Below, in pieces: positions 6,988 through 10,806 of a stretch of 10,806 bases of DNA. The DNA comes from CAZDCZ01 sp964504155 (GTDB taxonomy: Bacteria; Bacteroidota; Bacteroidia; Bacteroidales; UBA12077): the NCBI GenBank assembly GCA_964504155.1, contig CAZDCZ010000094.1, positions 1 to 10,806 of the forward strand, written 5' to 3'. The translations under genes were made by a program, and so were the position numbers. The notes beneath the pieces were generated by a model that did not search any database, was not told where the DNA came from, and worked only from the letters and a program-made list of their open reading frames with translations. Within the stretch, counting starts at the first letter, position 1; each line of letters starts with the position of its first letter.

Positions 6988-7281
6988 TTAATATTCTATG
7001 CCAAATACATTATGTTTTTTGTTTAATTTTCTATTAATTTTATCATTATCTTTTTTACCCAAAACAAATTCTTTTACTAAGCTATCGGTAATAAAATCTT
7101 CATCATGATGCCCCAAATATATTTCAGCTGTCATGTTTTTCTCGCTTACAACATAATCAATAGACGGTAAAAACGGTTTTATATCTAAGATTGGAGTTTT
7201 ATCAAAAAGATCAATTCCACTTGGTACGATAAAGGGACATAGTTTACACTTTTTAGGTTGTAATTTGTAGTAAAAAAACAA
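6988..7281 (-). pseudogene. TrmO-like (tRNA methyltransferase) C-terminal fragment, probably decayed
   Basis: A minus-strand open frame of 97 codons without an ATG near its beginning; the only available start is a TTG. Its central block GIDLFDKTPILDIKPFLPS strongly resembles the conserved '(D/G).LDGTP(V/I)LDIKPY(L/I)P' segment of TrmO (YaeB), which methylates N6-threonylcarbamoyladenosine at position 37 of tRNAs. The N-terminal SAM-binding part expected upstream is missing: the adjacent bases 7282-7408 show no matching sequence in any minus-strand frame. The tail after DYVVSEKN (HHDEDFITDSLVKEFVLGKK and beyond) does not match anything I know. It is best read as a remnant left by the rearrangement that also damaged the next gene. 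The family call rests on one motif and could be wrong. Confidence 0.4.
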
Positions 7282-7408
7282 ATTTTATGCGTGATACAAT
7301 GCTCATATTTACTGCTATTTCGGCTATTATTTTTATACTTTGTTAGCATCTGTGCGAAACTGCATAAGCAAAAACAACTGTTGTCATTTTTTTTATCTGT
7401 CTGCTGAA

Positions 7409-8312
7409 TTATTTTTTCTTTTTCCGATTCTTGTTCCAATCCCATTGCCAATAAAAGTAACCATTGAAGCCAGCCAAGTGTATATAGGCATCCTTAAAAT
7501 ACATTGACTAACTGCAATTTCCATTCGGAGAGTTCTGAAAAATCCGTACCTGCTGTTTACAAACGGAGCTAAGCGTGTAGCAAAAATTATCTGTTGCTTG
7601 TTCATTGTCTACATACGCAAATGAGGAACCATATGAAACGTTGAAATGCAAGGAAACCCATTTTTGGGGTCTCCAGTAATACCTAAAGAAATATCAGGAC
7701 TTATCAGGTCGAAATATTCTTTGCCTTTATTGTATATAATTAATGCTATCTCGGTTAGCAATAATACGATGTTGAGAATATGTTGCTCCAGTTGAAAAAT
7801 GAAAGTAAAGTTTTTGAGATTGCTTCCAGCTTGCATTAAAATGGTTGTACCAACTATGACCAGTTTTAGCCAAATACAATGGAGCTTGTTTTCTCAATAA
7901 ATCTTCTGCTTTACTGGGATATAAATACATTGTTTCAAAAGCAAAAGCAGGTCGTAATCCTTTTTGTTTTGCCAGCGCAAATCTGAAATTGAAACTTGGG
8001 ATACCAAATACCAAATTCCATATATCAAGATGCGCTGTACACCAGTCAGTAACTCCATAAGTAGCCCAATCTAATGGCAGGATGCTTATTGATGCTTTAT
8101 AAACTGCACATTCACCTTTAGCAAAAGTAAATGCTGTAGAAACATCTCGTGATAAAGAAAATTCTCAGTAATCAATCCTCGGGTTTTTGTATGGTGCTGT
8201 CGCTTTGTCTTGTCGAAGTACTGTAGACTGTTTGTCTATTACTGTGCTGTACAAATACCAGAAAAATTGCTGTCAAAATAAGAATTGTCAATCGTGTCAT
8301 TATCATTTGCAT
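7409..8312 (-). pseudogene. secreted, probably beta-barrel, protein broken by several frameshifts
   Basis: The minus strand carries one gene-length reading split over all three frames. It opens at 8312 with MQMIMTRLTILILTAIFLVF, a signal peptide, then QTVYSTSTRQSDSTIQK and a stop. It resumes at about 8164 as SLSRDVSTAFTFAKGECAVY, ILPLDWATYGVTDWCTAHL, IWNLVFGIPSFNFRFALAKQ and HFSTGATYSQH. It changes frame near 7730 to KGKEYFDLISPDISLGITGD, then again to a SLHFNVSYGSSFAYVDNE segment. It ends as AYIHLAGFNGYFYWQWDWNK with a TAA at 7409-7411. At least four frame changes are needed. Short alternating aromatic segments ending in a strand-like tail suggest an outer-membrane beta-barrel or other exported beta protein; I do not recognise the family. 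Neighbouring genes are intact, so genuine decay is more likely than sequencing error. Confidence 0.6.
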
Positions 8313-8329
8313 TGGTGCTAACTCAAATA

Positions 8330-8782
8330 TTAAAACACTTCTTCAATAATAAAATTATTCCCGTTAAAAACAAATTTATCTCCTTTTTCTAAGTCTTCCA
8401 TTGCTTTATATATAGGCACTTGAGTAGATATTGCATAAAAATCGTCGTTATTAATTTTTACTTTACCTAAACTAATAGAAATAAACATTTTTTGCTTATT
8501 TGTAATTACGACAGAGCCTAATTTTACAGTATTATGAATTTTATGTAATTCGATTCTCTCTAAAATAGAAATCTCTCTTTTAGCTTTTTCGTATTGCTCG
8601 CTATGGAAATCTTTCTTTTTCAATAATTGAGCTCGGTACGAGTCATATCTATCCGAGGGTTGTCCATATTCATTTGCACTTTCTTGCATTTCTTCCGAAG
8701 CTTCTTTTGCTGTAATAGCAGCGTCTTGTTGTATTTCCAAACACTTATTTAGAAGCTCTTTCTTTAATTCTAAATTATTCAT
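8330..8782 (-). CDS. GreA/GreB-like conserved Bacteroidota protein
   Basis: A 150-residue cytoplasmic protein. Residues 1-80 form a long charged helical region, probably a coiled-coil hairpin, including ANEYGQPSDRYDSYRAQLLKK. Residues 86-150 look like a small beta domain: VKLGSVVITNKQKMFISISLG, then YAISTQVPIYKAM, then KGDKFVFNGNNFIIEEVF. This is the layout of the transcript-cleavage factors GreA/GreB, with an N-terminal coiled coil and a C-terminal FKBP-like domain. The 'ANEYG.P.DRYDS.RaQLL.K' block is one I recall from a conserved Bacteroidota family. Whether it binds RNA polymerase is not known. The frame can be extended to a TTG at 8797, but the ATG at 8782 gives the usual family start (LELKKELLNKC). 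It is divergent from the C69 peptidase gene, with a 113-base shared gap. Confidence 0.75.
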   Translation of the reverse strand: MNNLELKKELLNKCLEIQQDAAITAKEASEEMQESANEYGQPSDRYDSYRAQLLKKKDFHSEQYEKAKREISILERIELHKIHNTVKLGSVVITNKQKMFISISLGKVKINNDDFYAISTQVPIYKAMEDLEKGDKFVFNGNNFIIEEVF

Positions 8783-8862
8783 TTTTGTTTGCTTCAATTA
8801 ATTTAATAATATTTTTTGTCTTAAATATTTCTATAAAAAACATAAATAATAAAATGATTTCA

Positions 8863-8870
8863 TATTTTTG
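8863..8870 (+). promoter_or_regulatory. candidate -7 box for the C69 peptidase gene
   Basis: TATTTTTG is an exact TAnnTTTG match, 25 bases before the ATG at 8896. No clear TTTG is present at the expected -33 position (about 8839-8842). A small inverted repeat (TTTCAT at 8858-8863, ATGAAA at 8873-8878) surrounds the box and could be a hairpin or an operator. Confidence 0.3.
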
Positions 8871-8895
8871 AAATGAAAATATAAAAAAAATAACT

Positions 8896-10530
8896 ATGAA
8901 TAACAAATTATTTAAAGTATTTATCATTACAGCATTATTTAGTTTTTTAGTAAACTATTCTAATGCTCAAGATAAAAGCGATTGGAAAGGTGGAGTTCCT
9001 GAAGGTTGTACATCAATTACTGTTGGGAAAAACGCATCTATTGATGGCTCTGTAATAACTTCTCATACCGACGATAGCCACAGAACACGCTCGTGGATGA
9101 ATATTATACCTGCAAAAAATCACAATAAAAGTGAGACAGTTTGTATGTATAAGCGTTCTCAGGATAATGAAAAAGCCATGCCGGCTTATAAACACGAAAA
9201 AATTGGAGAAATACCACAAGTTGAACATACAAATGGTTTTATTAATACTGCATATCCTTGCATGAACACAAAACAAGTAGGTATTGGAGAATCAACTTTT
9301 GGAGGAAGAAATGAATTACAGTCGGATGAAGGCTTGATTGATTGTCAACGTTTATGTAAATTAATGCTCGAGAGAAGTTCTTCGGCTCGCGAAGCAATAA
9401 ATATAGCCGATGAATTAACAAAAAAATACGGATGGAACGATTTTGGAGAATGCTTAACAATATCTGACACAAAAGAAGTATGGCATTTCGAAATCCTCGG
9501 TCCGGGAAAAGGCAAAGTAGGAGCAGTGTGGGTTGCTCAAAGAGTTCCTGACGACCATATTGCAGTAAATGTTAATGCAAGTACAATTAAAGAAATAAAT
9601 TTAGATGATACGGATTATTTTATGGCTTCAGAAAATATTTTTGAAGTAGCAAAAGAAAATGCTTGGTGGAACGAGAACGAAACATTTCGTTTTTGTTATG
9701 CTTATGCACCAGATAGCAGAAAATCTGTTGCTGCTCGAAGAAGAGAATGGAGAGTATTCGATTTGTTAGCTCCATCGCTAAATTTAGACCCTAATAGCGA
9801 AAATTATCCTTTCTCGGTTAAACCCGATAAAAAAGTTAGTTTACAAGATTTAGTAAATATTTTTAAAGATTATTATCAGGATACTCCTTACGATATGCGA
9901 CGAAATATTGTATCGACTAATGCCAAAGGAAAAAAAGTAATATCTCCATTAGCAAATCCGTTTATGCCATACGACCAATTAGAAATAGATAATGTTAGTG
10001 GAGGTTGGTATCATGTAGATAAGAAAACAAATAAAATACAATTTTTAGGCGAAAGAACAATTGCTCGTTGGTACACTATGTACGGAACAATTATTCAATC
10101 GCGCGATTGGTTACCTAACGAAATTGGTGGAGTTGTTTGGTTGGCGCAAGACAATATTGCTTCGTCGATATATGTACCTGTATATTGCAGTGTTACCGAC
10201 TTACCCGAATCGTATAAAACTCCCGGACGACCTAATGGTTTTACCCGAAACTCTGCATGGTGGGCTTTTAACAGATTAGGCACATTAACAGCACAACGTT
10301 GGGGAGATATGCATAAAGATGTCGATACTGTTTGGAATACTTGGCAAACAGAAATGTTCGAAAATCAGAAAACCGTTGAGCAAGATGCTCTTAAAATGTA
10401 CAATAAAAATAAACCACAAAAAACAATCAATTATGTCAATGCTTATTCAAACAAATGGGGCGAAAAAGTAGTAAATAAAGCATGGGAGCTTGGCGATTTC
10501 TTGTGGACAAAATATGATGAGAAATTTTAA
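8896..10530 (+). CDS. secreted C69-family dipeptidase (PepD-like)
   Basis: A 544-residue N-terminal-nucleophile hydrolase of peptidase family C69, expected to cleave dipeptides. A signal peptide at residues 1-24 (core FIITALFSFLVNY, ending SNAQ) indicates export to the periplasm or beyond. The nucleophile is probably Cys38 in EGCTSITVGKNASIDGS, followed by the family's SHTDDSH. In C69 enzymes this Cys becomes the mature N-terminus by processing, so residues up to 37 would be removed. Later family-like blocks include GIGESTFGGR, DFGECLTISDTKEVWHFEI and AQRVPDDHIAVNVNAS. The full length matches secreted Bacteroidota members, which are longer than the Lactobacillus PepD enzymes. It is monocistronic here, with a -7 box 25 bases upstream and a hairpin 16 bases after the stop. 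A role in scavenging peptides for nutrition is plausible. Confidence 0.92.
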   Translation: MNNKLFKVFIITALFSFLVNYSNAQDKSDWKGGVPEGCTSITVGKNASIDGSVITSHTDDSHRTRSWMNIIPAKNHNKSETVCMYKRSQDNEKAMPAYKHEKIGEIPQVEHTNGFINTAYPCMNTKQVGIGESTFGGRNELQSDEGLIDCQRLCKLMLERSSSAREAINIADELTKKYGWNDFGECLTISDTKEVWHFEILGPGKGKVGAVWVAQRVPDDHIAVNVNASTIKEINLDDTDYFMASENIFEVAKENAWWNENETFRFCYAYAPDSRKSVAARRREWRVFDLLAPSLNLDPNSENYPFSVKPDKKVSLQDLVNIFKDYYQDTPYDMRRNIVSTNAKGKKVISPLANPFMPYDQLEIDNVSGGWYHVDKKTNKIQFLGERTIARWYTMYGTIIQSRDWLPNEIGGVVWLAQDNIASSIYVPVYCSVTDLPESYKTPGRPNGFTRNSAWWAFNRLGTLTAQRWGDMHKDVDTVWNTWQTEMFENQKTVEQDALKMYNKNKPQKTINYVNAYSNKWGEKVVNKAWELGDFLWTKYDEKF

Positions 10531-10546
10531 GATTTCTTTATTTTGC

Positions 10547-10595
10547 TAATAATCGGATGACTATTTGAAAAATTTTAAAAGTCATCCGATTATTA
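10547..10595 (+). terminator. 15-bp perfect hairpin after the C69 gene, probable terminator
   Basis: Bases 10547-10561 pair perfectly with 10581-10595, leaving a 19-base A/T loop. It begins 16 bases after the peptidase stop. No clean T-run follows, so termination may be weak, or the hairpin may protect the mRNA 3' end. The outer pairs are all A-T and the core is CGGATGAC/GTCATCCG. Confidence 0.6.
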
Positions 10596-10622
10596 ATACA
10601 AAAATTAATTATAATTAAATAC

Positions 10623-10757
10623 ATATAACCTAAATTGAGCGATTGAGACACTCTCAAAAATAAAAAAAGAGACTTATTTTAAATCAATCTAAATAACGAT
10701 TGCGTTTTTACCGTAATCTGATAACCAGAAAATACAATCGCTCAATTTAGGTTATAT
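10623..10757. repeat. 23-bp perfect inverted repeat with 89-base spacer
   Basis: Bases 10623-10645 are the exact reverse complement of 10735-10757. The match stops abruptly on both sides. The right arm overlaps the start of the recognisable transposase reading (it encodes QSLNLGY), while the left arm lies in non-coding DNA. The spacer is AT-rich and has no reading frame; it contains an extra CGATTG shared with the left arm. It could be the ends of a small non-autonomous element, an inverted partial duplication made by transposition, or a cruciform or hairpin recognised by the transposase. A single stem of this length would be strong in RNA or single-stranded DNA. Confidence 0.85.
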
Positions 10758-10806
10758 TCATAATAATCCTGTTGAAGAAGGTTTAGTTTACAAACCAGAT
10801 GATTAT
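10717..10806 (+). CDS. C-terminal part of a RAYT/IS200-like (Y1) transposase, runs off the window
   Basis: From 10717 one plus-strand frame stays open to the window edge and ends GYIHNNPVEEGLVYKPDDY. This matches the well-known C-terminal block '(D)YIHxNPVxAGLV.kPEDY.YSSA' of REP-associated tyrosine transposases in the Y1/IS200-like HUH superfamily, which recognise hairpin DNA. A stop at 10714-10716 closes the frame upstream. The catalytic HUH and Tyr parts, normally N-terminal to this block, are not present in the preceding DNA. The gene is therefore 5'-truncated or interrupted, probably by the inverted-repeat segment at 10623-10757. Its 3' end lies outside the window. The family call is by motif; non-functionality is an inference. 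Confidence 0.6.

Noticed and set aside
7282..7408. Coding sequence linking the TrmO-like fragment to the frameshifted gene
   Set aside because: All three minus-strand frames were read; each is short or low in complexity, with no recognisable motif.
9013..9472. Minus-strand open frames inside the C69 peptidase gene
   Set aside because: They are shadows of a well-supported coding region and have no protein-like features of their own.

Overview
The window is AT-rich DNA that looks like a chromosome segment from a member of the Bacteroidota, most likely Bacteroidales/Marinilabiliales-like. The evidence is a two-domain OMP_b-brl_3-type TonB receptor, secreted proteins whose signal peptides end in ..AQ or ..GQ, A-rich translation starts without clear Shine-Dalgarno sequences, and candidate promoters of the TTTG / TAnnTTTG type. 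No phage, CRISPR, tRNA or rRNA gene was seen.

Layout. Bases 1-419 hold a decayed IS4-type transposase with an internal deletion and a late nonsense codon. Bases 420-970 are non-coding apart from a possible minus-strand gene scrap (539-613). They contain a GC-richer element bounded by inverted repeats (about 651-795) and a candidate promoter. Bases 971-2381 form a two-gene operon for a lipoprotein and a small secreted protein, both of unknown function, closed by a terminator (2410-2455).

Bases 2528-6895 form the main functional unit, all on the plus strand: an ECF sigma factor, a membrane anti-sigma factor with an H-x3-C-x2-C zinc-binding motif, a membrane-anchored Spy/CpxP-like helical protein, and a large TonB-dependent outer-membrane receptor. 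A strong intrinsic terminator follows (6915-6952). The order suggests an envelope-sensing circuit: the anti-sigma factor holds the sigma factor, the periplasmic protein may take part in sensing or modulation, and the outer-membrane receptor is a probable output. The signal or substrate cannot be read from the sequence.

Bases 6988-8312 are a minus-strand graveyard: a TrmO-like fragment and a secreted, probably beta-barrel, protein broken by several frameshifts. They are followed upstream by an intact GreA/GreB-like protein gene (8330-8782, minus). Divergent from it is a secreted C69-family dipeptidase (8896-10530, plus) with a 15-bp hairpin after its stop. The window ends in the C-terminal part of a RAYT/IS200-like transposase (from about 10717, running off the edge), whose reading frame overlaps one arm of a 23-bp perfect inverted repeat.

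I did not find a clearly new biological system. The best candidates for follow-up are the sigma/anti-sigma/Spy-like/receptor operon with its hexapeptide-repeat linker, the lipoprotein-secreted protein pair, the inverted-repeat element at 651-795, and the long inverted repeat at 10623-10757.
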